Source: Collybiopsis luxurians FD-317 M1 (lineage: Eukaryota; Basidiomycota; Agaricomycetes; Agaricales; Omphalotaceae). Taken from it: DNA of 64,000 bases. Location of the stretch: the NCBI GenBank assembly GCA_000827265.1, contig KN834780.1, positions 279,415 to 343,414 on the forward strand, read 5' to 3'. Position 1 is the stretch's first letter, and the number at the start of each line of letters is the position of its first letter. Positions 22,701 through 34,937 of the stretch are shown one piece after another. The position numbers and the translations under genes were made by a program. The notes under the pieces are model-generated. The model was not told where the DNA came from. It ran no database searches and saw only the letters and a program-made list of their open reading frames with translations.

Positions 22701-24144
22701 TCCTGTGGACACCCAAGAGAAAAGAGTGAGAAAATTATCATACATTCCTGCTTTATAACTGTTACCTATCCGGTATGGCAGCTCAACCCCGAGGTACTCG
22801 TTCCCTGGGGCCTGGCGCCCCCAATCATTTCCAGGAATCAAAAGGAGAGAATCAGAAATCTACGGAAGGAACTCATCACCTACACCTGAGCCAAGCTCTC
22901 CGCACAAGTTAATTGTACCGACTGTTAAGATAGGGACTTGCATAAAGTCTCGGAACCTTGCCTACAGACACCGAAAATGATGTCAATGCATGAGTACACA
23001 ATTTTCCAAACTGTTCTCCCCCTTTTTGAGTTGTTCTTTCACACAACCATCTGTTGCGCAACACATCGGGAAATGCTTGCAACAATGGAGGATGCAGTAC
23101 TCCCTTGCGAAGAGAGTGAGTGGAGCGCAGCGACGCCCCGACCGAGCCTGAGCCTGAAGTTTGCACGAGTAAACACTTTACCATCACGAGGCCGGAATGA
23201 AATCAAGGAATCTTTCTTATGGGCGGTCTGGCATTATGTGTTTCTCATGAGGAAGGCAGTTTTTCCATATATGAACAGCTTTTTTTTTTTCTTCTCATGC
23301 CTTTCACACACCAGTGCATGGGATGGGCGATAATTTTGTGCCTGATCCAAGACAGGAACTTTTAAATTGATCTAAATTTTGCATTTTATATAATTTCGGT
23401 TAGTATGCATTCATTCAATGATCCAGAAAAACCGCCACGTGTGAGCGTTGACCCACTAATGTGTCAAGTGATTGTTGGTACGTGCACACCTTATCTTCTT
23501 TACTTGAGTAACATAGAAAAGGAATGGTTCGGACTGTGAGCTGTCCACTCGATTATCAAATTCGTGCCCTTTGCGCAGTCTTACTATAAGCAGTTTGGTG
23601 TGTTCTTCGCGCCACATTTCTCCTTACCAAGTTTGGCAGCCCATCTGGTTTTTTCTTTTTTCTTATTTTCCCAGTCCGGCCTCATGACTGTCACGCGCAG
23701 AGCCGATGGCCCACATTCGCACATAGTTCAACTTCAATCTACACCACCGAGCAAGGTGCTGACCAACAGAGTGGTCCTTAATATCTATCTACATACATAT
23801 CTGCCTTGAAAGAATTTTGCATTCAGTTTTGCTTGGAAGAATTTTCATAGGCACAGGATATCCATTATATCTTTTGGTCTTGATCCAAGTTTCCAGCAGG
23901 TACTGTGTGCCGCAGGTCAAAAAACCTGCAGGTTAATCTACGGATCTACCTGCAAGTCCCCAGAATTAACCGGGACTTGTGCCGACCCTTAGCCCGGTGC
24001 GGGTGTGATCGGACCAACCTCCGACATCGGATCTGTAATTGATGTAAGCAGAGTCAATAGTTCATCAACGCATGCAAGTACAGCTATGCATTTGCTACAG
24101 TGTGACAATCACATCTTGAACTCCAATTTCCATCATTGCCGCTC

Positions 24145-27100
24145 ATGTTCAATCAAGCTCACCATTTTGCCATCCATGGTGGCCAGTTTATTTATAATGC
24201 TGATAACAGGTCAAACACAGGCCAGAACTCTGTGATTACATATGAGTAAGCTTTCAGATACTTGATAGTAATCAGTTTATGTAATTGTGATTGAAAAGGC
24301 AGATTAAGTTGAAAACTCCACTCGCTCCTAGTGTCTTTACAGGACGGGAGGAATTGCTCGCACAAGCAGTTCAAAAATTGTGCCAGGATAATCCAGCACA
24401 CCTGGCTATTCTTGGAGCTGGTGGAATGGGAAAAACTGCCTTGGCACTGCATATACTCAAAAATGAGCAAGTTAAAGAGAAATTTAAGGACAAAATTTAC
24501 TTTGTTCCTTGTGAAATGTGCTCAGATGCACAAGGTCTCATTCAGATATTGATTCAAACAATACAGTTATCAGTACCAGAGGGGAAGACTGGATATGAAG
24601 TACTGGAAACATATCTTGCATTTTCTCCAAATTCTATTTTACTAGTGATGGATAACTTTGAAACACCTTGGAATTTCGCTGGTGATCAAGGAGCTGTTCA
24701 GAACATAGTGAATGTCATATTGAGACACAGGAAAGTGTCTGCAATCCTGACCATGAGAGCAGCAGATGGACCAGGAGCCAATGTTTGGTTCAAATTAGGA
24801 GGAGATTCAGGGTTACCTCCATTGGGGTTGAATGAAGGCAGACAGGCATTTATGTTAATTTCCAATTCAAAAAAAGAGAATATTGAAACATTAAATTGGT
24901 TGTTGACACAGCTGGATTGTATGCCTCTGGCCATCCTTCTGATTGCACAACTGAGGAGGAAAAGGCTGACGCTGGATACTTTGGTTGAAGAGTGGAAGGC
25001 TCACAAGACTAAGATGCTGCAGAATGGTGAGAAAGAAAGTAAACTCACAAGTGTAGCTGTTTCAATTGGTTTGTCTCTTCAAATGCTAGAGAGGCAAAAC
25101 AAGGAATGCAAAAAATTGCTACCAATTTTGTCTTATCTGCCTAATGGGGTACCAATGTGGGAAGAACAGGCCAATAAACTGTTCCCACCGATGAATACTT
25201 CTGTAAAGATATTGGTCATTCAACTTCTTGATCTAGCTATAATCTATCAGGAAAGTGGAGTATTGAAAATGCTTTCACCAATTCAAGAATATGTACAGAT
25301 GACATACCCAGCACAGAAAGAGCATTTGAATCATATAGGGGAATACTATGTGAAATTGATAAGAGACTGTGAGCAAATAGACAGCACTGAGGGTCAACCA
25401 ACTATTGAGCTACACATTGCAAACATTGTCAAAGTACTTGAGAATCAAATTCAAAGTGCAGTTAATGAATCATATTTGGATGCATGCAACACGGTTATTG
25501 AATATAGTAAATTCTATCCGATGACCCTTATATTGGTTGATCTTGCTTTGAAACAGAAGTGGCCTGGGAAGGAGAGCAAGAAGATAGAAATGAGATTTCA
25601 AAGAGCAAACATGTTAACATGGATGGGCAAATTTGAAGACGCAAAGGTTGAAATAAAAAGAATTCAGGATGCACTGAAATTTAATTTGAAGAATTGTTTT
25701 AGTTACAAGCTGTCTAGAGAGATGAGAATGAAACTGAAAAACCAATGCTTTCTGGCATTGGGTGACATTTGGCAAAAGGAAGGTAAACACCCTGAAGCCA
25801 TAGCAATTCTTCTCAAAGCCAAATCTGCATTTGAAAATATTGGGGACCAACATGGTGCAGCACAGTGTCTTCAAAGTCTGGGTGACATTTTGCGAATAGA
25901 AGCCAAATACAATGAAGCCAGAGCAATGCTTTCAGAAGCAAAATTTGCATTTGAGAATATTGGCTTCCAACTTGGTGCTGCACAGTGTCTTCAAAGTTTG
26001 GGTAACATTTTGCGGATGGAAGGCAAATACCCTGAAGCTAGAGCAATGCTTCTTGATGCCNNNNNNNNNNNNNNNNNNNNNNNNNNNNNNNNNNNNNNNN
26101 NNNNNNNNNNNNNNNNNNNNNNNNNNNNNNNNNNNNNNNNNNNNNNNNNNNNNNNNNNNNNNNNNNNNNNNNNNNNNNNNNNNNNNNNNNNNNNNNNNNN
26201 NNNNNNNNNNNNNNNNNNNNNNNNNNNNNNNNNNNNNNNNNNNNNNNNNNNNNNNNNNNNNNNNNNNNNNNNNNNNNNNNNNNNNNNNNNNNNNNNNNNN
26301 NNNNNNNNNNNNNNNNNNNNNNNNNNNNNNNNNNNNNNNNNNGGGTAACATTTTGCGGATGGAAGGCAAATACCCTGAAGCTAGAGCAATGCTTCTTGAT
26401 GCCAACTCTGCATTTGAAAATATTAGGTCCCAACTTGGTGCTGCACAGTGTCTTCAAAGTCTGGGTAACATTTTGCGGATGGAAGGCAAATACCCTGAAG
26501 CTAGAGCAATGCTTCTTGATGCCAAGTCTACATTTGAAAATATTAGGTCCCAACTTGGTGCTGCACAGTGTCTTCAAAGTCTGGGTAACATTTTGCGCAT
26601 GGAACATAAGTACCCTGAAGCCAGAGCAATGCTTCTTGAAGCTAAGTCTGCATTTGAAACCATTAAGTCCCAGCTTGGTGCTGCACAGTGTATTCAAAGT
26701 CTGGGTGACATTTTGCGCATGGAAGGCAAATACCCTGAAGCCAGAGCAATGCTTCTTGAAGCAAAATCTGTGTTTGAAAATATTAGGTCCCAACTTGGTG
26801 CTGCACAGTGTATTCAAAGTCTGGGTAATATTTTGCGGATGGAAGCCAAATATCCTGAAGCCAGAGCAACACTTCTGGAAGCAAGATCTGCATTTGAAAA
26901 TATTGGGTTCCAACTTGGTGCTGCACAGTGTCTTCAAAGTCTGGGTAACATTTTGAAGATGGAAGCCAAATATCCTGAAGCCAGAGTATTACTCCTTGAA
27001 GCTAAATCTATATTTGAGAATATTGGGTCCCAACTTGGTGCTGCACAATGTCTTCAAAGTCTGGGTAACATTTTGAAGATGGAAGCTAAATACCCTGAAG

Positions 27101-27198
27101 CCAGAGCATTGCTTTTTGAAGCCAAATCTGTATTTGAAAATATTGGGCACCAACTTGGTGCTGCACAGTGCCTTCAAAGTCGGGGTGACATTTTATAG
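24145..27198 (+). CDS. NLR-A: NB-ARC-like/TPR STAND NTPase (contains assembly gap)
   Basis: This is a fungal NLR-type ATPase of the NB-ARC/TPR class. Exon 1 (24145-24245) encodes MFNQAHHFAIHGGQFIYNA and ends in ITYE. A 53-nt intron follows and exon 2 starts at 24299 (QIKLKTPLAPSVFTGREE). Motifs: P-loop LGAGGMGKTALAL, FVPCEMCSDAQ, Walker B ILLVMDNFETPW, sensor-like AILTMRAADGPG, and GLPL-like LDCMPLAILLIAQ. The winged-helix region contains LPILSYLPNGVPMWEEQ. The C-terminal TPR array has 40-residue units (SAFENI..QLGAAQCLQSLG, NILRMEGKYPEARAMLL). A run of 282 N (26061-26342) lies inside the array and changes the reading frame, so the true protein length is unknown. The TAG at 27196 falls where relatives have CAG (ILQM), and the frame after it is also broken. 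The last repeat may therefore be truncated. Confidence 0.82.
26061..26342. other. Assembly gap (282 N) inside the TPR array
   Basis: The gap sits between LLLDA and GNILRM of 40-residue repeats. The repeat phase predicts a true gap of 59 + 120n bp; 282 fits neither this series nor the frame. The length is therefore a placeholder or an estimate. Confidence 0.95.
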
Positions 27199-28340
27199 AT
27201 GAAAGAAAATGCTCTGAAGCCAGAACTGTGATTCTGTAAAATGGTTATGCCTCTGCCCTAATTTCTCTTTTTGAGATACTCAATTCAAGTACTACTTAGT
27301 GCAATCAGGGCTTAAACCAGTAATTTGGCGCAGGTTCCTTTTTCTATTCATTTCTCATACTCGCATCCCACAGAACATCCAATCAATCCTCTTCCCGTGA
27401 TGTACCCAGTTACATCTCTTCACTTCACATAATCTAGAATCCACATGTCACTCCTGCAGACAGTTCCAACTTCCTTCCATAGCTATTTTCGAGGGAATAA
27501 TGTAATGCTATATAAAGCTACCACTTTCTGCTTACATGGACTTACAGTGATATTCCTAGGACCACCACTCTTGTTTTGTTTATTGCTCTGTCTCTTATCA
27601 ATAGGTATTATTTTCCTTTAGTTTCATAATTATGATCTCGAGAACCTTAATGAATTCACTGATCTTATGCCACCATACAAGACCACTGCAATGTACTCCA
27701 GAGTACTTGCACTTACTGAAAGCCTTTGCTGACACTCATGGAATGTTACCTTAGGCTAGTATCTCTACTATAAATGACTAACTTTTTGGGTTCTATTTAC
27801 TCCCGTACCGCTCTGCACATATCCCATCTGGACTTTGAATAGTGCTCAGCAGAATGTTGTATGCTGTTTTGTAAGACCCCAAAGAGCTCAATGCCTTACA
27901 TATTATACCTTTCACTGTGCCTTTAACTGCATTCCTACTACACTACCCTTTGGTCTACCTATTTGGTTCAAATCTAACATGGAGAAACATCATGCTGCAT
28001 AGAATTTTTGGATTATGGATAGAGTCCTTTCCACAGCATTGAGACTTTCTGTGAAGCAACTTGCCAGCAAAAGAATGAACAAGAAACTTCGAGAACATGC
28101 AGGTACATCTTCCTACTAAGATGCTTACAGATTGTTGTAGAATATTCTAGATTACTTATGGCAGTAAAGTCTATAAGCTATGTGTGAAGAGGTAATGGGG
28201 CATGCATTTGCTAGGCAAACATAAAAAGCCTTGATAAGTGCAATAAAGTTCTTTTATTCAAAACATATGCGCAACCCAAAAAGTCTAACACACAGTTCAT
28301 AATCATGTTAGCTGTGGTCCATAGTAGTTCCTTTATCATG
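27199..28340. other. AT-rich 3' flank, no gene seen
   Basis: Sequence just after the NLR-A stop still resembles the TPR unit for about 40 bp (ALKPEL, also seen at the end of the relic at 30,242). After that I see nothing recognisable before the MITE. Confidence 0.5.
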
Positions 28341-29090
28341 CAGTGTTGCCGCAGTTCGGTCTGTGAACCTACTGGACCAGGTTTGAACCTGAACTGAACC
28401 TCGAGGTGCAGTTCTAAGTTCAGGGCTGCAGCGAACCCAGGTTCAAGGTTCAATGGGGTCTGAACCTGCTGAACCTGTGAACCTGCAGCTGCTGAAAAGG
28501 TAAGAATATGCCACTTCAACCTAGCAAAAATTAAAGCAGTGCCATTAAATTTTTCCTCCTAGCAAGTTTAGCCAGAAATATAAGTATAAGGCTGCCATAA
28601 TGATAAGATTAATGCTGACAGTAAGTGCTCAAGGCACTAATGAACCACACACATCAAAAGTGGAAAAGATTCTACTCTGCAAAATGGACTAGCAAATAAT
28701 GATTAATTCAATGTATTTCCTGAACTGTTGTTTTCCAGTCAACCATTCTACCAGGTGGAATTTTTTTCCACTTCTGGCATGATAGTAGTACCAGAATGTG
28801 TCAAGAACACATGCTGTTGACTGCAGAACATACAAATAGCAATTAACTGAGCATTTTCAAGTGAGAATAATTAGTAAGAATATCTAAAAGCTACTTCAAA
28901 ACCATTTATAGTAGTGATTTTATACAAATTGTGCCATTAATGGTTGAACCCGGTTTGAAGCTGAACCTCCAAACCCAAACCTCAGGTTCAGGTTCAAGGT
29001 TCACATTTTTCTGACCCAAACCTGAGGTTCAGGTTCAAGGTTCAGCAAAAAAGGCAGGTTCACAGACCTAACTGAATTGCGGCAACACTG
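28341..29090. mobile_element. hAT-like MITE, 750 bp, with iterated-word arms
   Basis: The termini are CAGTGTTGCCGCAGTTCGGT and the inverted match GAATTGCGGCAACACTG at the right end. Both subterminal arms (about 150 bp each) are built from repeats of GGTTC/GAACC words (AACCTGAACC, CAGGTTCAAGGTTC). The middle is unremarkable and non-coding. Flanks CCTTTATCATG (left) and CCTTTATG (right) look like an 8-bp target duplication with a later 2-nt change. hAT elements have CAG-type ends and 8-bp duplications. Confidence 0.8.
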
Positions 29091-29461
29091 CCTTTATGCA
29101 TCAACTTGTAACATATTCCCACTACCTCTTTAACAAGCTGGGGGGTCTTTGTTGTAGTTTAGTACAATACTGAGTGTGTCAAGAATTGTAATATAAAGCT
29201 GTCAAAGAAATAGAACTTACTTGTGTCAGTGTCAAAATATAATCATGAATTTCCTACAGCATAGAGCAAGTTGAGGTAGAAGGTAGATGTGAGCCCCACC
29301 TGGATACTACGTAACCCACTCACTGTGCTCATCTGCAACCACAGCAGTCATTTCTTGTTTTTCCTTTACTTCCGCCTGGGTTCGTAGGTGCCCAGATAAA
29401 GATTTTATCACCTACAGAAACTATTTATATGTACTGTAATTAGATCATATCCCTCAGTTGT

Positions 29462-29945
29462 TCACACCCTTCCGTGTGCTTCTGAAGTGCAATAGCTGTT
29501 CCTTATGAATCTCGAGGTGATAGCAAACATCTTGACCTCAAAATGAACAAAAATCAGTGGAGAATAATACCTAAGCAAAATGAGCTTACTGCTTGCATTT
29601 AGTGCCATCTGCACAACCCTCCACTCTTTGCTGAGCCATTCCTGCATTGCATTCCGCTCCACTAACAACTGCTGCTGCTCTTCGCTGCAACGATCTCTAT
29701 CAAGTAGTACATGTATACCCTGACAAATGTCATTGCTTGATAACCATAATGGGGGCAGGCCATTGTTCTCTTTGTTGTACCCCAATCCAATATCTAACCA
29801 GATATTGTCATCCACATCCAAACTGAAAAGGTGATCCATCTCAATTGGCTTGGGGGGATAGCATTATGTGGAGCCTTTTGTGGCTCAATAAGCCATCTCA
29901 GCTTTGTGCAATATAGGTTATATTTTCTCATGAGGGCAGCAACAC
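29462..29945 (-). pseudogene. KDZ-type transposase C-terminal relic
   Basis: The minus-strand readings VAALMRKYNLYCTKLRWLIE and LPPLWLSSNDICQGIHVLLD, then CSEEQQQLLVERNAMQEWLS, resemble the C-terminal part of basidiomycete KDZ (Kyakuja-Dileera-Zisupton) transposases, as I recall the family. A frameshift separates the two parts near 29,850 and no catalytic region is present. It adjoins a TPR relic directly. The assignment rests on motif memory, not on a search. Confidence 0.5.
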
Positions 29946-29969
29946 CTGGTTCACACCTTTTGATGGAAT

Positions 29970-30242
29970 TCTGAGTGTCTGAGAAGTCTGGGGGACATTC
30001 TGTCAATGGAAGCAAAATCTGCATTTGAAAAGATTGGGCTCTCACTTGGTGCTGCAGAGTGTCTCAGAAGTCTGGGTGTCAGTTTCTGGATGGAAGACAA
30101 ATACCCTGAAGCCAGAGCCATGCTTCCGAAAGCCAAATTTGCATTTGAAAGTATTGGAGACCAACTTGATGCTTTAAAGTGTCTTCAAAGTCTGGTTGAC
30201 ATTTCACAGATGGAGCAAGATACTCTGAAGCCAGAGCTATAA
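29970..30242 (+). pseudogene. TPR relic of the NLR-A type
   Basis: About two 40-residue units survive: EAKSAFEKIGLSLGAAECL, FWMEDKYPEARAMLPKAK and FESIGDQLDALKCLQSL, ending QMEQDTLKPEL at a TAA. The end resembles the sequence just past the NLR-A stop. It is preceded by a broken half unit and the KDZ relic. It is either the displaced C-terminus of NLR-A or the remnant of a separate gene. Confidence 0.7.
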
Positions 30243-32249
30243 TTCTGTTAAAACATCTCTAGAGTCTACATTCACACTCATTAGTCAAGACTTCATGCTG
30301 CACAGTGAGTCTAATTTTTATTTGACAGGGAGTAGGCAGGCCTATTAAGCGCCCAATCAGATCATGTAATCACATCCCAAATATGGAATCACGTTGAATT
30401 TTCCTTTTGTGTTAATGCTGATTGTGTCACATTTTTACTCATTTAAACTTATTGGACCTATACATTAACTTAAGCAGAGGTAGAGGTGCAAGGAATGAAG
30501 ATTTCTCAAAAAGCAAAGTGGTGTGATGTTTGCCAGAGGGACAGAATAACATCATTGAAATAAAAGGATTTGACCAGGTCTTAAATTTGGACATGCTAGA
30601 AATCTAGACACCTAGACTTATGGTAACAAAGATGTTTACAGCTAAAAAAGATTCAGAGAATGGAGGCAATGGACTTGGTGCTTCAATATATGAAATGTAA
30701 TTATGTGATCTCATTGGGTGCTTAATAGGCCTGCCCAAAAATCTTTAAATGATCAGCAGATGACACATACATCAGTCTACTGATTGTCAAGTTCTCTGTT
30801 TACAGGAGACTACTGCATGTCATTAAATTACAGATGGATTCTCTTCCACAGTGCATATTCATGTAATAACTTCAGTTGTGGCCATTTCAAGTAATAGCAA
30901 GTAGCTTCTTAATGCATCAATTTGTGTAATATTTAACATAGATACACCAAGACCTTAAGCTTTGAGGGCTCTTCACAGTATGTACCATATATGGGTACAG
31001 TACAGCAAAATACAGATCACAATTTATTACTACAGTACAGTACAGTAGAAATACGGCCATATTACAGTTTACAGTTTACTTATTCACAAATTAGTAGTAG
31101 AATCTCAATAGGTACATCTCATAAATCATTAGATACTCTGACATTAAAGCCTCTGGGAAAAAATATGTTCACTGTGGACCACAATTTTGTTAACAAAAAT
31201 GAAAAAAAGCATACTAAAACAGCCATTGGGGCCAAATACTGTGCACAGCACTGAAACAGGTCTCTGAAATGAGATGGTCAAGAGCAAATTTAAAGAAATT
31301 GTGGCATATCAATGGCCAACCATTACAACTGTATTACAGTGTACAGTACAGCCACATACAGTGTCTGTCCAGACTGTCTACAGTATGGACCTTATCAGCT
31401 GAATCGCTCACAATATGGTACAGTGAAGATCCCTATAAGCTTTGCAAGTCATGTGAATGCAATATGCAGCAATTTGAGGCAGTTCTACTATTCTTCTCAC
31501 ATGTAAATATCATGTATCAAACATTGACTCAATAAAGCCACAATTTATATAAGTTTCATGTATTTTCAATGATTAATCTACATCTATCATATAAACTATA
31601 ATTTTCAGTACAGCCTGAGGTATTCTTGTATTTTGCACCATACTTGAAACAGAGTACTGTACTATTTCAATTGGAAATTTATTGACTATGATGCATGGCC
31701 ACTATTGATGCATAATGCTTTTCAAGTTCAGCTTAGTAAAAGCACTAGTCTGGAAGTCAGGCATCAACATTTTGATGATGCTTGTTAAGTAAGTATGTTG
31801 CATGTATTAGAATGCTTCTTCAGACTGAAGCTTGAGCCACATTGAATACTACACTTGATCCATTCAAGGAGCTCTGCAAAAAAATTTCAGTGTGAAACTT
31901 TGGCATCCTCATAGAGAGCCAGTTCTCAACCCAACCAGAAAGTTTGTTTTGCATAAAAATTGCCCCAAGGCTTTGGAAAATATAACTGGACTGATAGTAG
32001 ACTGAACTCGACATGATGCATGACACATGACTGAACTTCCAATTGAAATAATTTTGATCACTTTGTAAGTCACAGGTCATGCAAGTGCCTTATGAAGCAA
32101 AATGTCACACTTTGTCATGCATCCCAATCTTCTTTTACAAAAAAAAAATACAATTTCATTGGTGCTTACAGGCACCTATTTTTGCTGAAATTCATGCCAA
32201 ACTTTTGTAAAGTTCCAGGTTCCCAGGGTGCTTAGAAATTTTTTTTTTG

Positions 32250-32610
32250 TATGGGTTTGTCACAGTCAGACCCCCTTACAAAGTGCTCAAAATGCTACAG
32301 TATATTTTTCCCACACAGAGTAGCCAATACTGAGTTAAACCAGTGTAGATTGCATAGGTCTGTTTCATTTACAGTAAGAATGGCCTTTTCATTTCCCTCA
32401 ATTTGTTCATTCAAATTGACAAGTAATTATAAAAATAACATTCTTTAGTAGTCCTAAACAGTCTTACAATTGAAGATGGAGCCTATGTAGTTACAAATTG
32501 AACATAAAGCAGGACCAAGCCCTTCATTGAACTCTCCAGTATGTACCATTACCTAACCACTATTGAATACAAAGGATATCCTGTTCCCTTTGTTTAGCCT
32601 TATCTACAAC
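32250..32610 (-). pseudogene. Met1 3' fragment with downstream flank (repeat R2)
   Basis: From 32,610 downward the minus-strand reading KAKQREQDILCIQ, a stop, then WLGNGTYWRVQ matches KAKQRKQDIHRVHQWLG and GICWRV at the end of the 55.3-kb Met1 copy. The following noncoding 3' flank also matches for about 250 bp (shared AAATTGACAAG and CAGTGTAGA strings). This is an isolated, degenerate piece far from any other Met1 sequence. Confidence 0.7.
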
Positions 32611-33099
32611 CAAGGGGGGTCTGAAATTAAAGTATTTAAAATTGTCCCTAAAAGTTTTTAGATACCATGATGATGATACCAAATAAGGCAATAATGGCCT
32701 GTTCATTCATGAGGCCAGCGGCTCCATTGGATATCACTGTGCACAGATGTATGGTGCTTTAGGTTACAGCGGTCCACTTGGTCCAGCACTGTTAGCACCA
32801 TCCTTTTGCCCCTTCACTCCATTTGCCATCAGGACACCATATAAAATGCACCAGTGAAACTTGGATGAGTCGGAGCAGTCAGATTTCTGCCAGGTCATTG
32901 ATATGAGTGTGGCATGTTCATTCTGAGCAAATTCTAATAGCTTGCAATTCCTTTATTTCAAGGTCAATTCTCATCAACTTGAAATTACAGTTGGAACATT
33001 TTTGTCTACTCAGAATTATTTCTAGAAAATGAAACCAAAAGTTACAAACCATTTGGTATTTCTGCTCTATAAAAGTTTTAGTACTGGGATATACCTACG

Positions 33100-33255
33100 A
33101 CTATAAGGCTTATGTCCTATGTCTGTGGATGAATGGTCAATTTCAGTTATTTCAAGTTCATAAAAGAGAGAGAAAAGAGAGAGAGCGAGGAGAGATTTAT
33201 TACATTTCTACACACCTTCTACAGCTTTGATTTTGGTGTCAAAGGTTGTTGTACA
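33100..33255 (-). repeat. Repeat R1 distal piece, inverted copy
   Basis: About 155 bp match 22,545-22,700 in inverted orientation, including the purine-rich GAGAGAGAAAAGAGAGAGAG stretch, which is CT-rich in the other copy, and a CATAGGACATAAGCC anchor. Confidence 0.75.
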
Positions 33256-33506
33256 TATCTGGCACAAATAACTGAGTAGCACCAGTGAGCAGCAGTGCCC
33301 GCTACCTTTAAATGCATGCCCCTTGCTATTTAGAGTGAAATCTTTGCAAATGTTCAACATCTAGAGTGATACAATTAACTAACATATCCTAACATGCAGG
33401 AACAGACATGGACAATTTATTTTGGCAACAACTTATCTGGGGATACAATGTTAGGCCAAGCTTTACAGATGGAATCAAGCTTCAACTGAATTTCTGCATA
33501 TTCGGA

Positions 33507-34651
33507 TCAATTACAACCTGGGTGTAGAGAATCAATGTAGTCAGAGAGACACTGTTGGAGATCATGCACAGTATCAGATTGCTGAAATGGGATATTGAGT
33601 ATATCTAAAATGTGATGAAGGGGACCAACAGGAGGCTTGGTCCTCAAAGAGGACAACAATTGAACATGACTTACTACCAGTGCTTCTATACTGGGGATAT
33701 GTGAAGAAGGGGATTCAATGGAATACAAACTGTTAGTAGAACAACATCCCACAGGGGAGGTGTGCATATCATCAGAACAAGCAAAACACTCACCCACAAC
33801 CAAATGCACAGTTATAACATGATGGGGACTGTCACTTGAAGAAGAGGAACCATCAAGTGGTATACAGTGAGCCCTGCAATACTGCAATAATGCAGCTTGG
33901 GGAAGACTTTGAAAATTGTGGGATAATTGTGATGCATTGTTTGGAACAGATGGCACTAAAACTGGTGTAGAGGATATGACAGGCAGGTCTAACAGCAAGG
34001 CCACAGAAAGCTGTCTGATGATGTCGCGAACCATTTGTGACCATATATAATTGGGATGAATAGATGGTTTCCAACCTGCTGATGTGCGAAGCAATAACAT
34101 TAGCTTCTCAATGGGCAAAGTCTCTACAGATGTAGAACCCAAGATCTTTGCACATTCCAGTCTAAACACTGTCCAGGATGGAAAATCATTAGCAAAAGAT
34201 TGACACACAGGAATGGACACAGACAGGATGTGATGGATTAACAAATGACAAAGAGAACATACATCTGTTACAAATGATGTGTCCAATCCATGGAGAATAC
34301 CATATGAAATCAATTTATTACAATCATTAGAGAAAACACTACACTGAACTCTGTTCAAAAGCGATCCCAAAAATGCAATCTCAATCAATAGGGAAGAAGA
34401 GGGGCCTTTTGAAGTTACAGGATGTAAGCATGAAAAAGAGGCAGGATTTCCTGAGTGAGCTGTGGATTCAAAGGCATGGGGTGGGGCTGTGGGAGCAGGT
34501 GCCGACATTGTCCCCGGTACACTGGGAGAATAAAAATTCATCAAAACATTAGATAATGTTGATGTTTGCAAAACAGACAGGTCAGAATTCAAGGCTGCTG
34601 GAGTATCAGGTATCCCATGGAAGGGTGCAGCATCAGAGATGGAGGGTCAAG
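33507..34651 (-). CDS. 3' part of an unidentified gene split by the Gypsy element
   Basis: A continuous frame of about 380 codons ends at a stop at 33507-33509. It can be followed upstream as PSISDAAPFHGIPDTPAAL to a TGA near 34,651. The N-terminal stretch is rich in Pro/Ala/Ser/Thr (VPGTMSAPAPTAPPHAFES). The C-terminus (LLSSLRTKPPVGPLHHILDI, then DTVHDLQQCLSDYIDSLHPG) could be a SAP-like helix-turn-helix, which is only a guess. No closer family is recognised. There is no ATG at the upstream end, so this is a 3' exon. Its 5' part appears to lie beyond the LTR element at 42,521-42,990, where MSLPATPGSFPAT has the same composition. Confidence 0.5.
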
Positions 34652-34668
34652 AATTACTGCTTAAGAAT

Positions 34669-34673
34669 ATAAG
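34669..34673. other. Target-site duplication ATAAG, left
   Basis: ATAAG directly precedes the 5' LTR and recurs at 42516-42520 after the 3' LTR. A 5-bp duplication is usual for Ty3/Gypsy integrases. Confidence 0.85.
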
Positions 34674-34937
34674 TGTAAATGTGCCATTTACCTAACACAC
34701 ATATACTGACCTATTTAGGATATTTACATATATTTGTATATCAGCCTTCAGCTGACAGTATATAGTGACTTACATACATGGGGACTGATGGTTACTTCTT
34801 ACACTCATACCATCACTATCCCTCTTCCCCTCACTCCTCCTTGTATCTGTAGTTTGTTCTTTCAATACCAACCTGTGTGTCACACAAGTCCTGTGCCTTT
34901 ACATGAGTGTTTCATCCTTCCACCTTGGATGTTTCCA
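34674..34937 (+). repeat. 5' LTR
   Basis: It starts TGTAAATGTGCC and ends GGATGTTTCCA, the canonical TG...CA. It matches 42261-42515 over its length. Confidence 0.9.

Larger units (their letters stand above)
20455..24144. other. Repeat-rich gene-free region upstream of NLR-A
   Basis: No intact gene is seen. It holds a Met1 3'-end fragment (20,555-20,650), a hAT-like element arm (20,726-20,850), GC-rich palindromic words (21,178-21,265 and 23,905-24,000) and the dispersed repeat R1 (21,760-22,540, continuing to about 22,700). The last 150 bp before 24,145 resemble the upstream sequence of NLR-B and NLR-C, so they are probably the promoter of the family. Confidence 0.6.
30243..33506. other. 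Gene-free repeat debris
   Basis: No supported gene. There are short TACAG-type iterations (about 31,020-31,075), a direct repeat R2 (about 32,250-32,610, matching 55,090-55,450) containing a Met1 fragment, and an inverted copy of the distal R1 piece (33,100-33,255). Confidence 0.55.

Noticed and set aside
21178..24000. CRISPR-like or satellite arrays in the repeat region
   Set aside because: The iterated words are short, irregular and palindromic, with no constant repeat-spacer spacing; the host is a eukaryote.
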